A DNA stretch of 64,000 nucleotides from the NCBI RefSeq assembly GCF_014205685.1, contig NZ_JACIIU010000002.1, positions 248,001 to 312,000 of the forward strand, given 5' to 3'. This document shows, in pieces, positions 44,118 to 52,649 of the stretch. The position numbers and the translations under genes were made by a program. Position 1 is the stretch's first letter, and each line of letters begins with the position of its first letter. The stretch comes from Paenochrobactrum gallinarii. GTDB lineage: Bacteria > Pseudomonadota > Alphaproteobacteria > Rhizobiales > Rhizobiaceae. The notes beneath the pieces are model-generated. The model did no database searches. It was not told where the DNA came from and saw only the letters and a list, made by a program, of their open reading frames with translations.

Positions 44118-46075
44118 TGCACTGCACTGGAAAAATAAGGCACTGCATTTTCCGATGATTTTTTATCAGGAAAAACATTGGGCTGGTTAGGCCCCTTATC
44201 CACCGCCGGACAGCCAAGTTCGGTCAGCCAGAATGGCTTTGACATCGGCACCCAAGCCGTTGGACTTACTTTTTCAGCACCATTTACACGGTTGTAATGT
44301 GCATTTCCCCACCATGAGCGCAGGTCTTTATAACGGAAAACCCAAGGTTTTCCGGCCAAGCCATCAGTGATGGGGGTACGAACACGGTTTTTGCGATCCT
44401 GCCCGCTGGCATAATACCACTCATAACCCTCACCCGCAGCAATCTGGCTTTTTAACGCGTCCAGATCATAAGGCGCTGCAAAACCATCAGGATTATCAAT
44501 ATGCCAATCCTGATCGCGCCAGTCACTGAGCGGCATATAATTATCAATACCTATCGCATTGATTGCACTATGTGCCCAAAGCGGATCGAGATGGAAGAAC
44601 ACATCACCGGTACCATCTTGCGCCTGATAGCCGAAATATTCCGACCAATCCGCCGCATAAGTGATTTTGCAACCGCTTCCAAGTTTATTGCGCATGGCTT
44701 GCGCCAAATCACATAAAGCATCAACAAACGGAAACGCTTCCCGTGATGAGCGCACATGGGTCAGCCCGATCAGCTCGGAGCCGACCAGAAAAGCATCAAT
44801 GCCTCCTGCGCTTACGGCCAGATCAGCACAATGATTAAGAAAGCGACGATAGCCCCATTCACCTTCAACAAATTGACTGATCTGAGTGGCTGCCGATGTT
44901 GTTTTATCAACGCTCTCCGCCTGACCAATGGCCGGATGACAGGTAATCCGCCCACGCCAAGGATAGGCAGGCTGCTGATTGCCGCCATAAGGTGACGGCA
45001 ATTGATTATCTTCGGCAATATCCATCATGATGAACGGATAAAGTGTCACCGAAAGCCCACGCTTCTTCGCATCCCTGATCGCTTCAATCACCGTATCGTC
45101 CGATGGTGTGCCGCCATAGGCGGCTTCGTTATTATGCCGGCTAACAAGATGCGCGTCCTCGCGCTCAATATGGTTCACCTGCCAATTGCGGCTTGGTTTA
45201 CGGGTATTGTGCTCCGTCACAGCCGGTTTAAGCCTGCAATGCCCTGCCCGCAAATCATCGCCAAACCATGGTACAATAATCGCGACATGTTTGAGGTTTG
45301 GACACAAGGCCTGCAACTCATCCATCGAAGCAGACCAATCCGTATCGGCTCGCAAATTATTGCGATTGATCAGTCGCTTTTGACCGGGTGACGCTTCATC
45401 CGTGACTAATAATGGCGACAGACCAAATTCAGTGGCCCCTGGTAACAATGTCACGGCCTGAACGGAGTTTGCCAATTTTCCGACTGCGCGGATCACCTCA
45501 AATTGTAGCTGCGGAATACGATGGCCATATTCATCAACCGGAAAACGCTCAATCACCACATAAGCCGTGCCACGATAGGCTGGTGTATTGCCTTCGCCCT
45601 GCTTTGCTTCAATCAACGGGTCAGGTTGCTGATCGGACGTACCTTTATAAAGGCGCATCTCAATATTGGTCAGGTCAATCTCTTTACCATCCGCCCAGAC
45701 ACGGCGAATGCCTGAAATCTCACCTTCCGCCACAGCAAAAGCGGCATTAACAAAATAACTATAGGTCGTGACCTTTGGCCCGCCCTTGCCGCCCTGACGT
45801 TCGGTGGTTTTATCTTCCTCAAAACGTGTCGCCCAAATAAGCGTTCCCGATACACGCGCTGTCCCGTAAATAAAGGGAAGTGCTGCACCTTCTTCGGCCG
45901 TCAAGGGCTTGGCATTTGCAAGGCGCGGCCCTTCAATTCGTCGTGTCGAATTAATGATGGCGCTATCCACCATATAGCCGCCCATAGCACCAAGAGCTGA
46001 GCCAATAGCCGTACCAACCGGCCCGAATACAGAGCCGATCACCCCGCCGACAGCCTGTAAGACTACCGTCGTCAT
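44102..46075 (-). CDS. GTA gp15 tail megatron, N-terminal half (truncated)
   Basis: 657-residue product ending early at 44102. The N-terminus (about 5-40) is hydrophobic Gly-rich (VVGSVFGPVG-like, GTAIGSALGAMGGYMVDSAI), followed by a phage-tail segment with LPFIYGTARVSGTLIWATRF and a TIM-barrel, glycoside-hydrolase-like domain (about 250-620; KHVAIIVPWFGDDLRAGHCR, IDAFLVGSELIGLTHVRS, KITYAADWSEYFGY, KPFWLTELGCPAVDKG). The frame breaks at AGTGC x3 and stops after VQCGLI. It starts with ATG and follows the NlpC/P60 gene with a 4-bp overlap. Confidence 0.88.
   Translation of the reverse strand: MTTVVLQAVGGVIGSVFGPVGTAIGSALGAMGGYMVDSAIINSTRRIEGPRLANAKPLTAEEGAALPFIYGTARVSGTLIWATRFEEDKTTERQGGKGGPKVTTYSYFVNAAFAVAEGEISGIRRVWADGKEIDLTNIEMRLYKGTSDQQPDPLIEAKQGEGNTPAYRGTAYVVIERFPVDEYGHRIPQLQFEVIRAVGKLANSVQAVTLLPGATEFGLSPLLVTDEASPGQKRLINRNNLRADTDWSASMDELQALCPNLKHVAIIVPWFGDDLRAGHCRLKPAVTEHNTRKPSRNWQVNHIEREDAHLVSRHNNEAAYGGTPSDDTVIEAIRDAKKRGLSVTLYPFIMMDIAEDNQLPSPYGGNQQPAYPWRGRITCHPAIGQAESVDKTTSAATQISQFVEGEWGYRRFLNHCADLAVSAGGIDAFLVGSELIGLTHVRSSREAFPFVDALCDLAQAMRNKLGSGCKITYAADWSEYFGYQAQDGTGDVFFHLDPLWAHSAINAIGIDNYMPLSDWRDQDWHIDNPDGFAAPYDLDALKSQIAAGEGYEWYYASGQDRKNRVRTPITDGLAGKPWVFRYKDLRSWWGNAHYNRVNGAEKVSPTAWVPMSKPFWLTELGCPAVDKGPNQPNVFPDKKSSENAVPYFSSAVQCGLI
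44114..44128. repeat. Five-base tandem repeat (three copies) causing the gp15 frame break
   Basis: On the plus strand GCACT occurs three times in a row (AGTGC x3 in the coding strand). With two copies the minus strand would read S-S-A-V-R-S-D-L-A-M without a break, joining both halves of gp15; the third copy shifts the frame and produces the stop. Adding or losing one unit by slipped-strand pairing is the simplest explanation. Sequencing or assembly error is the main alternative. Confidence 0.9.
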
Positions 46076-46554
46076 AGATTTCTCCCTTGTTTCACTTGGC
46101 CGTCTGGCAACGGAAATTCAAACACGCCTGCAATGCGCCTGAACCATTGCGGCACCAGCGCCGAGGTCAAAACCCTGTGGCCGTGATAGGCATGAATGAA
46201 ACGTCCCTCTTGCCCCATAATGGCAATATGCTTGGCTGCCATTGTCGGTTGCCAACGAAATATCAGCACCTGTGCAGGCATAATATCTTTGATGCTTACC
46301 GGCATGGGGCAGCGCATCATATGTTTTGCTGCTGCATCCAGCAGGGGCTCTTTGTCAGATAGCTCCGCCCAATCGGGGGCATAAGTAGCGGGCTTTTCCG
46401 GCTCATAGCCATAGATCTCTCTCCACACACCTCTGATCAACCCTAAGCAATCACAACCGACTTGTTTACGTGCCGCACCATGTCGGTAAGGCGTACCAAA
46501 CCATTGATAGGCCTCTTTCAAAACCGCTTGGCGAAGGTTTGAACTCATGATCAT
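46072..46554 (-). CDS. GTA gp14 NlpC/P60 tail peptidase
   Basis: 160-residue tail-tip hydrolase of the NlpC/P60 fold. Catalytic Cys in VGCDCLGLIRGVW (about residue 35), His in KHIAIMGQEGRFIHAYHGH and the polar third residue nearby. It should open the recipient's peptidoglycan during DNA delivery. The ATG overlaps the stop of gp13 (ATGA) and its own stop overlaps the start of gp15. Confidence 0.93.
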   Translation of the reverse strand: MIMSSNLRQAVLKEAYQWFGTPYRHGAARKQVGCDCLGLIRGVWREIYGYEPEKPATYAPDWAELSDKEPLLDAAAKHMMRCPMPVSIKDIMPAQVLIFRWQPTMAAKHIAIMGQEGRFIHAYHGHRVLTSALVPQWFRRIAGVFEFPLPDGQVKQGRNL

Positions 46555-47426
46555 GGCACCAGTGCCCCGCCGTCAAAATTCATATCTTTATTGATATAAC
46601 TATAAGCCGCATCATTGCCGGGCAGATGCGGAAAGCCTCTGAAATTAACGCTATTGGTAAACTTGGCCTTACAGGTGGAAAAACTCTTGTCACATCCAGC
46701 CAAAATCTCGAACTCGTCGCCCGCTTCGACTGCAAAAACCGGTTCATCACGCAAGCGTATTAAATCAGAACGCTGCAATGTCACTTTGGATTTTGCGTTT
46801 ATGTTACGCCCATGCGTCCAAGTGAAAGAACCATGTAAAAACCAGTCAGCAGCATAATTTTCAAGGCCGGACACCTCCATATCCGCCCCATCAACCGCAA
46901 CGACAACACCATGTGCATGATAGCGCGGATCACGACTTAAAATGCCGCAGCGCTGATCACCCAATTCCGCATCACATTGGCGCAAAATCCGGCGCCCATG
47001 AATTTTATCATAAGCAGCCGCTGCCCCTTTTATTTCCGCGACAAACTTTACGCCACTGCGTGTAATCTTGCCGATTGTCCAGCTTTGCAAAAACAGCTGC
47101 TCGGCAGGTTCATTCCAATTGACCAGATAGGTTTCCACCACGGCATCATCATAAATGCCGTTTTCGATATCCTCTTCACGGATGCGATCACTAACCAGCG
47201 CTCCTTCAATCTCGCTGCCGCTGATTGACAATCCAAGCTTGGAATGCGCCTCGCTGGAGTTCATTCCGCTTTGTGGTTCACACTTGATGCTTTTCACCAC
47301 AAGCGGCAAATCATGATCAGTAAAACCCAATATCTGCTGATTGCTGCACCGTATTATCCAGACAAAACAATGGTTTGTTACAACGCCTTGCAAATGTGAT
47401 TCCAGTTGCGGGGAAATTGTTCTCAT
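46551..47426 (-). CDS. GTA gp13 tail hub protein (DUF2163)
   Basis: 291-residue protein of the DUF2163/BR0599 family. It contains the N-terminal fold seen in phage baseplate hubs (HCFVWIIRCSNQQILGFTDHD) and the C-terminal conserved Cys-rich segment FEILAGCDKSFSTCKAKF ... FRGFPHLPGND, a metal- or cluster-binding region of the hub. Overlaps gp12 and gp14 by 4 bp. The hub joins the distal tail ring to the gp15 megatron. Confidence 0.92.
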   Translation of the reverse strand: MRTISPQLESHLQGVVTNHCFVWIIRCSNQQILGFTDHDLPLVVKSIKCEPQSGMNSSEAHSKLGLSISGSEIEGALVSDRIREEDIENGIYDDAVVETYLVNWNEPAEQLFLQSWTIGKITRSGVKFVAEIKGAAAAYDKIHGRRILRQCDAELGDQRCGILSRDPRYHAHGVVVAVDGADMEVSGLENYAADWFLHGSFTWTHGRNINAKSKVTLQRSDLIRLRDEPVFAVEAGDEFEILAGCDKSFSTCKAKFTNSVNFRGFPHLPGNDAAYSYINKDMNFDGGALVP

Positions 47427-48061
47427 GCCTTCACCTCAATAATCGGAATGGAGGGAATTTCACCAGCCTGAAATGATGAAATACTTGCCTGCAAACGGTC
47501 AGTGTTAAAACGAACCGGCACATCAAATAAAAATCCGGCCGTAATCACGGCTCCTTCACCCACCACGATCAAGTCATTGAAAGTCACCTTACCGGTCAAA
47601 ACGTCCACCTGAAAATCAGCATTGTTTTCAAGCTTTTCACCATTAACGGCCAGCTTCACACTTGATGCCACCGGTTTGGTAATCACCCGTGAATAGGTCT
47701 CGTAATTTTTGACCAGCTGAAAGCTTTTAGTAATGCCGTCACCAATACCAATCTGCTGATCAAAAGCTGTGGGTTCTTGCGACCCGTGATTGGAAAAATG
47801 ATCAAACGGATCACGGAAACGGAATGAAAACAATGAACCGCGCCGCGCTTCAAAAAAACTTAAAACCTGACGCAAATCCGCCAGCGAACGAATACCGGTT
47901 CCGGCATCAAAATGACGACGTGATTGTGCCCAGCGGGCATTGCGTTTCTCATGCCCCGAATTGAGTTGCGCGATCTCGTTTTTCCATTCAGGCCCCGCCA
48001 CCGAACCAAAAGAAACACCAAGCGGAAAAGCCACATCATGGAAGGAATTGATCTGGCTCAT
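47423..48061 (-). CDS. GTA gp12 distal tail protein (DUF2460)
   Basis: 212-residue DUF2460 protein, the distal-tail ring of Rhodobacter-type GTAs. Begins INSFHDVAFPLGVSFGSVAG and contains FRFRDPFDHFSNH and TAGFLFDVPVRFNTDRL, all typical. It directly abuts the tape-measure gene (1-bp spacing) and overlaps gp13 by 4 bp. Confidence 0.93.
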   Translation of the reverse strand: MSQINSFHDVAFPLGVSFGSVAGPEWKNEIAQLNSGHEKRNARWAQSRRHFDAGTGIRSLADLRQVLSFFEARRGSLFSFRFRDPFDHFSNHGSQEPTAFDQQIGIGDGITKSFQLVKNYETYSRVITKPVASSVKLAVNGEKLENNADFQVDVLTGKVTFNDLIVVGEGAVITAGFLFDVPVRFNTDRLQASISSFQAGEIPSIPIIEVKA

Positions 48062-48604
48062 TTATAATCTCCTTGCGCCCCGGCTGACGGCACCAGCCAG
48101 CATCGAAGCCAGTTGCGCTTCAGACTTGTGGAAAGACGCGGCATCAGGCGATGACATATTAAAAACAATGCTGACAGGTTTGGAGCCGCCGCCGGTGGCA
48201 ACGCCCAGCCGGCCATCGGAACCTCGCGCCAATGGCAAAATTGCTTCCGCTCCCGCTTCTCCGGTCAGCCCAATATTGCCATTGCCCATCCCGAAATAGG
48301 TCGGGCTGGAAACCACACCACCTTTGGCAAAAGGTTTCACGCCACCAATTCCGGCCATCACGCCGGAAAACAAAGACGATGCGACACCTTCGAGTGGTTT
48401 CATTCCGATAGACAAAGCCATTCCCGCCATGTCAGTGGCGAGCTTGCGCAAAACATCTTCCAGCCCTTTGCCATCAACAACCGCACCTTTCAGTGCCGAT
48501 GAAAGACTATTGCCAAAAGTGGCCGAGCGCTTTTGCAAATCATCAAGCGCCCGATTAAACGCGGTTGTATCCGCGTCAATCGAGACGGTCATATTCTCAT
48601 TCAT
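48062..48604 (-). CDS. GTA gp11 tail tape measure protein
   Basis: 180-residue tape measure. The sequence shows a helical N-terminal part, a Gly-rich hydrophobic centre (GMKPLEGVASSLFSGVMAGIGG) and a C-terminal end with TGEAGAEAILPLARGSDG that is common to phage tape-measure and tail proteins. Its short length matches the short-tailed-siphovirus-like GTA. It follows gp10.1 after about 30 bp. Confidence 0.85.
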   Translation of the reverse strand: MNENMTVSIDADTTAFNRALDDLQKRSATFGNSLSSALKGAVVDGKGLEDVLRKLATDMAGMALSIGMKPLEGVASSLFSGVMAGIGGVKPFAKGGVVSSPTYFGMGNGNIGLTGEAGAEAILPLARGSDGRLGVATGGGSKPVSIVFNMSSPDAASFHKSEAQLASMLAGAVSRGARRL

Positions 48605-48635
48605 GATGTTTCCTTAAAGCTTGAAAATCCGGCAA

Positions 48636-48854
48636 TCAGTCAGGATAAGCCTGCATCAGATCATCAAGCACCTGCCTGTCCGGCACATTCACCACCGGCA
48701 TATGTGCGCCGATCATAGCGTTCAGTTCACGCAAACTTAGTGCCCAAAAATCTTTTGGCGCGAGGCGCAATTGCCCAAGACCAATTTGCATCACCTCAGC
48801 CCATGGAAAAGCGCTTGCCGGATCAGATTTTGATTCAAGGCGTGTATTCAACAT
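48636..48854 (-). CDS. GTA gp10.1 tail assembly chaperone-like protein
   Basis: 72-residue protein containing FPWAEVMQIGLGQLRLAPKDFWALS, the hallmark of the small phage/GTA proteins (TIGR02216 type) that follow the gp10 chaperone gene, probably as a frameshift partner or assembly chaperone. Overlaps the end of gp10 by 7 bp (48848-48854). Confidence 0.88.
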   Translation of the reverse strand: MLNTRLESKSDPASAFPWAEVMQIGLGQLRLAPKDFWALSLRELNAMIGAHMPVVNVPDRQVLDDLMQAYPD

Positions 48855-49195
48855 ATTGTTTTTTTGTCAGAAACTGAATTTTCTGTAGTGCCGAATGTCA
48901 CTGTTAAAAGCTCTGCAACAATGCGGGCAAAACCGGCAGCGCCACCATCGGCGCGCATTTCTGCGACATCTTCCAGTGTCACACTATGCCCGCCGCCCCT
49001 AAGTCCTGCACAAAGAATGCGGATCATATCTTGAGCTGATAATTGTGCTGCTGAAAACCGTGCCAAAAGCTTGGGCAAATCATCGGCTGCAAAAGCCGAT
49101 TCCAGTTCAGCCAAAGCACCAAGGGTCAAACATAGTGTCCACGGGCGGCCATCAAGCACAGCGCCCACCTCACCGCGATGCTTATTGATCATCAT
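48848..49195 (-). CDS. GTA gp10 tail chaperone (GTA family protein)
   Basis: 115-residue protein of the gene-transfer-agent family that assists tail-tube assembly. It starts MMINKHRGEVGAVLDGR, with WTLCLTLGALAELESAFAA and DMIRILCAGLRGGGH. Overlaps gp9 by 4 bp and gp10.1 by 7 bp. Function is that of phage tail assembly chaperones on grounds of position and family. Confidence 0.88.
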   Translation of the reverse strand: MMINKHRGEVGAVLDGRPWTLCLTLGALAELESAFAADDLPKLLARFSAAQLSAQDMIRILCAGLRGGGHSVTLEDVAEMRADGGAAGFARIVAELLTVTFGTTENSVSDKKTIC

Positions 49196-49605
49196 GGCAA
49201 TTCTCCAAAGCTGACAACACCTGCGGATTCCAGCGCCATTTCAAAGGTCACTTCACCATCATGATTGCCACCATATTCAAGCGCCACAATTTGAAACAGC
49301 CCGCTTAACACACCAAAATCCGGCAGGATAACTTCCCAATTGCGGATTTCGCCCTGAAAGAAAACCTGACGCAGCAAAGCGTCTGATGCTGCATCTTTGA
49401 AAATGCCTGAACCACTGATTGAAGCACGCTGCACACCACTGGCACCCAATAATTGCCGCCAACGCCCTGTTGCATCGGCATCGGTCACATCTACACTTTC
49501 AGTATTAAACGCGATACGTTTGGTACGTAATCCTGCGCAAGTTTCAAAGCCCCCGCTCTCAAGAGCAATTTTCAATAAAATGTCTTTGCCTCTTTGTGCT
49601 GACAT
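49192..49605 (-). CDS. GTA gp9 major tail protein (TP901-1 type)
   Basis: 137-residue tail-tube subunit. Start MSAQRGKDILLKIALESGGF is preferred to a longer frame because GGAGAT stands 7 bp upstream; it is also the family's normal N-terminus. FETCAGLRTKRIAFNTESVDVTD and DFGVLSGLFQIVALEYGGNH are the conserved strands of the tube fold. Follows gp8 after about 95 bp. Confidence 0.92.
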   Translation of the reverse strand: MSAQRGKDILLKIALESGGFETCAGLRTKRIAFNTESVDVTDADATGRWRQLLGASGVQRASISGSGIFKDAASDALLRQVFFQGEIRNWEVILPDFGVLSGLFQIVALEYGGNHDGEVTFEMALESAGVVSFGELP

Positions 49606-49700
49606 TAAAATCTCCATGAAAGAAAACAAACACGCAAAAATCCGGCGAACCTCATGGTTTACCGGACTGCAAATGCGCTGATTTATGAAATGAGGATGGC

Positions 49701-50111
49701 TCAGGCTGCCTGTGGCTCTGTCACTGCGCGATAACGCATAATACCCTGATAGGCATTGCGACGGTCACTGTTTTGCGCCGTGATTTCCTGCAAACTCAGA
49801 TTAACCAATGTGTACCGGCCAAGCCGGAGCGCCTCTTGATCCAATTTTTGTGCGATCAGTTCAATCACTTCCAACACAAATTTACGTCCGCTGCTTTGTG
49901 CCCAGATATGCAAAGAGATCAGATGTTCCTGCCCCGGCTCGCTGTCGGTTGACCAATCATAAACAACACTGCTGCCAAGGGTAATATAAGGAAAGCCGGT
50001 TGAAGGCGGCACATGATCGAGAATACGATTGGCGCCAAGTTTAGCGCTCACATCTGCATCATGGCACAGAAGATCATAAATTGCTTTTTGCAAACTAATA
50101 GATGCACTCAA
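49701..50111 (-). CDS. GTA gp8 tail terminator (DUF3168)
   Basis: 136-residue DUF3168 protein that caps the tail tube. Contains GFPYITLGSSVVYDWSTDSE and SLQEITAQNSDRRNAYQGIM, the family hallmarks. The start is TTG, fixed by AGGAG 8 bp upstream and by a TTGA overlap with the stop of a 41-residue ORF; no ATG is available in the first part. Confidence 0.88.
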   Translation of the reverse strand: MSASISLQKAIYDLLCHDADVSAKLGANRILDHVPPSTGFPYITLGSSVVYDWSTDSEPGQEHLISLHIWAQSSGRKFVLEVIELIAQKLDQEALRLGRYTLVNLSLQEITAQNSDRRNAYQGIMRYRAVTEPQAA

Positions 50112-50233
50112 CCTTCACGCTCCTCTTGTTTTGCCGTTATCTGCTCTCGCCAGTTTCGCTCTGCCAGCGCCATAGATTTCAAACGCAATGCGGCCAAAAG
50201 CGCTTCAAAACGCAATTTCACCGCCAGCTTCAT
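50108..50233 (-). CDS. Small basic protein between GTA gp7 and gp8, 41 aa
   Basis: A 41-residue ORF, MKLAVKLRFEALLAALRLKS..., helical and basic with a charged C-terminus (AKQEEREG). Its ATG overlaps the gp7 stop (ATGA) and its stop overlaps the TTG start of gp8 (TTGA). Tight coupling on both sides supports real translation. Not present under this name in the Rhodobacter GTA as I know it; function unknown. Confidence 0.6.
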   Translation of the reverse strand: MKLAVKLRFEALLAALRLKSMALAERNWREQITAKQEEREG

Positions 50234-50565
50234 GACGTTTCCTCACGCACAAAACAGATCTGATAACGCCGTGTTTCATCCGCATCCTGAATGGCATCAA
50301 TATGGAAAATACGCTTATCTTTGCGAAGGCGCATCCCTGCCTGGATCGCTTCACTAAAACGGATAGTAATGCGATGGGTCGTTTCCGGATGCCAACGCTG
50401 TGCCAAAAAACGTGATGATGAGGTGATGGCACGGATTTGCCCCCAGATGAGAGCAATCTCGTGCCAAGTTTCACTATAGCCGCCAATATCATCTGGTTGC
50501 GGTTGCAGTGCTTCCAGTTTTAATTCAGTGCGCAAGCGCCCCGCATTCATAAACAGCGTATTCAT
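50230..50565 (-). CDS. GTA gp7 head-tail adaptor
   Basis: 111-residue head-closure/adaptor protein (phage SPP1 gp16-like, Pfam Phage_H_T_join type). Begins MNTLFMNAGRLRTELKLEAL and contains GGYSETWHEIALIWGQIRAI and THRITIRFSEAIQAGMRL. Its N-terminus overlaps gp6 by 4 bp. Confidence 0.88.
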   Translation of the reverse strand: MNTLFMNAGRLRTELKLEALQPQPDDIGGYSETWHEIALIWGQIRAITSSSRFLAQRWHPETTHRITIRFSEAIQAGMRLRKDKRIFHIDAIQDADETRRYQICFVREETS

Positions 50566-51128
50566 ACGGATACCCGTTTCCAGATATCGACCAAACGCTC
50601 AAAGCTGCTTGGAAATGAAATTGGCTGAGACTGCTCGTCAAAGGCACCGCGAAATTCATATAAATGCGCGACCAGCACCAAAATAGCCTGCTTCAACACT
50701 TCAGGGACAGATGCTGCATCAACCCCAAAACCAGCAGTCAGATCAATTTCCAAACCACTCAATGAAGCCATATCAGCCCGGCTTTGCAAATAAAGCCGTT
50801 GCGGGCGGCCTGCCTGTTGCAGCTTCCAATCATCCGCTTCAAATACAACAGGTGTACCATCAGGCAAATAAGCCGTAATCGCATCAACAGATGTGACCGG
50901 ATAACGATATAGCGCCAGGCGGTTGGAGCGTGGCCAGCGGTCGATATGCAAGCGCCAGCTTTGTGTTATAAGCGCCAGACCAGCACGCGCTTCCACTGTT
51001 TCGCGGGCAGTTTTAATCAAAGATTGCAACAGCGCATTTTCGCTGTCACTTGTGATGCGCAGATAGGCGCGTGCTTCATCGATCGACACCGGCTCAATGG
51101 CCGGAGGCGTTACAGGATGCATTGTCAT
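50562..51128 (-). CDS. GTA gp6 head-tail connector
   Basis: 188-residue connector (phiE125 gp8/HK97 gp6-like) with the typical start PVSIDEARAYLRI and ENALLQSLIKTARETVEARAG, and the C-terminal VAHLYEFRGAFDEQSQP. GAGGG lies 9 bp before the ATG. A five-unit repeat array separates it from the capsid gene. Confidence 0.9.
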   Translation of the reverse strand: MTMHPVTPPAIEPVSIDEARAYLRITSDSENALLQSLIKTARETVEARAGLALITQSWRLHIDRWPRSNRLALYRYPVTSVDAITAYLPDGTPVVFEADDWKLQQAGRPQRLYLQSRADMASLSGLEIDLTAGFGVDAASVPEVLKQAILVLVAHLYEFRGAFDEQSQPISFPSSFERLVDIWKRVSV

Positions 51129-51219
51129 AAGATTTTCCCTCTGTGAGAAACCTACATAAAAATCAATGTTTTATGGAAAATCGCTGAAATACAGATTCAT
51201 CGATTCATTATAAATAATC

Positions 51220-51374
51220 TACCTGCCAATACCGGCAGGTATTTTTTACGACCTTGGCCAATACCGGCAGGTATTTTTTACGACCTTGGCCAAAACCGGC
51301 AGGTATTTTTGAAGTCCTTGGCCAATACCGACAGGTGTTTTTACAACCTTAGCCAATTCCGGCAGGTATTTTTG
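51220..51374. repeat. Five-unit 31-32 bp hairpin array between GTA capsid and connector genes
   Basis: Units based on GCCAATACCGGCAGGTATTTTT begin at 51225, 51257, 51289, 51321 and 51352. The first unit folds into a perfect 7-bp stem (ACCTGCC/GGCAGGT, 51221-51227 with 51234-51240); later ones, with CCTTGGCC on the left, fold with a two-base bulge. Every unit has a T-run on the plus strand, that is an A-run on the GTA coding strand. Not a CRISPR: no spacer-length variable sequence lies between the units. Confidence 0.9.
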
Positions 51375-51390
51375 AACACCGGAATCCTAA

Positions 51391-52638
51391 TCAAACGGAG
51401 AATTTAAGCAGTTTGATTGCATCAAAATCCTGCACACCACCGCCTACACGTTTGGTGGTGTAGAAAAGCACATATGGTTTGGCAGAATAAGGATCGCGCA
51501 GAACGCGGATACCGGCACGGTCAACCACCAGATAACCACGGGATAAATCACCAAAAGCAATTGGTGTTTTATCTTCATCAATGTCCGGCATGTCTTCTGC
51601 TTCAACCAGACCAAAGCCCATAAAACTGGCCTTATCGCCAATGGTTGCAGGCGGCTGCCAGAGATACTGACCGTCATTATCTTTGAGCTTACGAAGCGCA
51701 CTTTGTGTCTTGCGGTTCATGACAAAATTGGCGTTTTGACGATAACCGGCTTTGAGCGAATAAATCAGCTCGATCAACACATCGGACGAGTCTGTTGCTG
51801 GCAATGCACCGGCTGTGCCGGTTGCAACTGTGCCAAGCTTGCCCCATGTCCAATTTGCCTCATCAACTGTGTCATAGTTCAAGAAACCTTTCGGCTTATT
51901 AACGCCATCACCATTGATGAAAGCTGCACTTTCCTGCTCGGCAAAAGCGGCTTCCACTTCGGCAGAAATCCACTGTTCAATATCTACTGCCGCATCATCC
52001 AGCAGCGAGGATGTTGCCGCAGGCATGGCGTAGATTTCCATGGTCGGAAACTGCATTTCAGCCAATTGTGCTGAATTGGTCTGTGGTCGCACTGCGGTTT
52101 CTGAAACCCAGCCGGTTGCCGGACCACTTACCGAAAACGGTTTTTTCAGCACCGCACCGGACACCTGCCGCACGGTTGCGAGTGAGCGGATCGGTGACAA
52201 AACACTCAAACGACGACCAATTTCGGTTTCCAATTCCGCTGGCACCAGATAGCCGCCATCCGGCCCCGAACCATAAGAATGAGCTTTCAGCTCAATGGCA
52301 CGAAGGTTTTGCTCGTCACCTTTACGCACATAATTCTGGAATGCATTTTTATGCTCCCCATTGATAATCGGCAGTTGACCGCCAAGCGTCGGTCGCGCCT
52401 GTTTAAGTACCATGTGATCCATGGCCTGCTTCTGCTCATCCAATGCACGGTTAATGCGATCAACTTTTTCGGTCATCAGCACATCCGTGCCGACATGTTT
52501 TTCTACATTTTTCAGGCGTTCATCATTGGCTTCCTTAAAAGCAGAGAATGCACCCATAAATTCATCAAATGCTGCGCTGATATCGGCATTATGGCCAACA
52601 GATTTGGTTTCAAGCGCGGAAGTTTCAATATGATCCAT
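51391..52638 (-). CDS. GTA gp5 major capsid protein (HK97 fold)
   Basis: 415-residue HK97-type capsid. N-terminal coiled-coil delta domain (about 20-75, ANDERLKNVEKHVG ...), then GSGPDGGYLVPAELETEIG, LSPIRSLATVRQV, EVEAAFAEQESAAFINGDGV and VVDRAGIRVLRDPYS, all typical of the fold. Start has AAGGGAT upstream. It lies 11 bp after the prohead protease gene and is followed by the hairpin array. Confidence 0.95.
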   Translation of the reverse strand: MDHIETSALETKSVGHNADISAAFDEFMGAFSAFKEANDERLKNVEKHVGTDVLMTEKVDRINRALDEQKQAMDHMVLKQARPTLGGQLPIINGEHKNAFQNYVRKGDEQNLRAIELKAHSYGSGPDGGYLVPAELETEIGRRLSVLSPIRSLATVRQVSGAVLKKPFSVSGPATGWVSETAVRPQTNSAQLAEMQFPTMEIYAMPAATSSLLDDAAVDIEQWISAEVEAAFAEQESAAFINGDGVNKPKGFLNYDTVDEANWTWGKLGTVATGTAGALPATDSSDVLIELIYSLKAGYRQNANFVMNRKTQSALRKLKDNDGQYLWQPPATIGDKASFMGFGLVEAEDMPDIDEDKTPIAFGDLSRGYLVVDRAGIRVLRDPYSAKPYVLFYTTKRVGGGVQDFDAIKLLKFSV

Positions 52639-52649
52639 GTTTTATCCCT

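Noticed and set aside
51220..51374. CRISPR array
   Set aside because: Period is only 31-32 bp with no unique spacers between units and no cas genes nearby; it is a plain tandem hairpin repeat.
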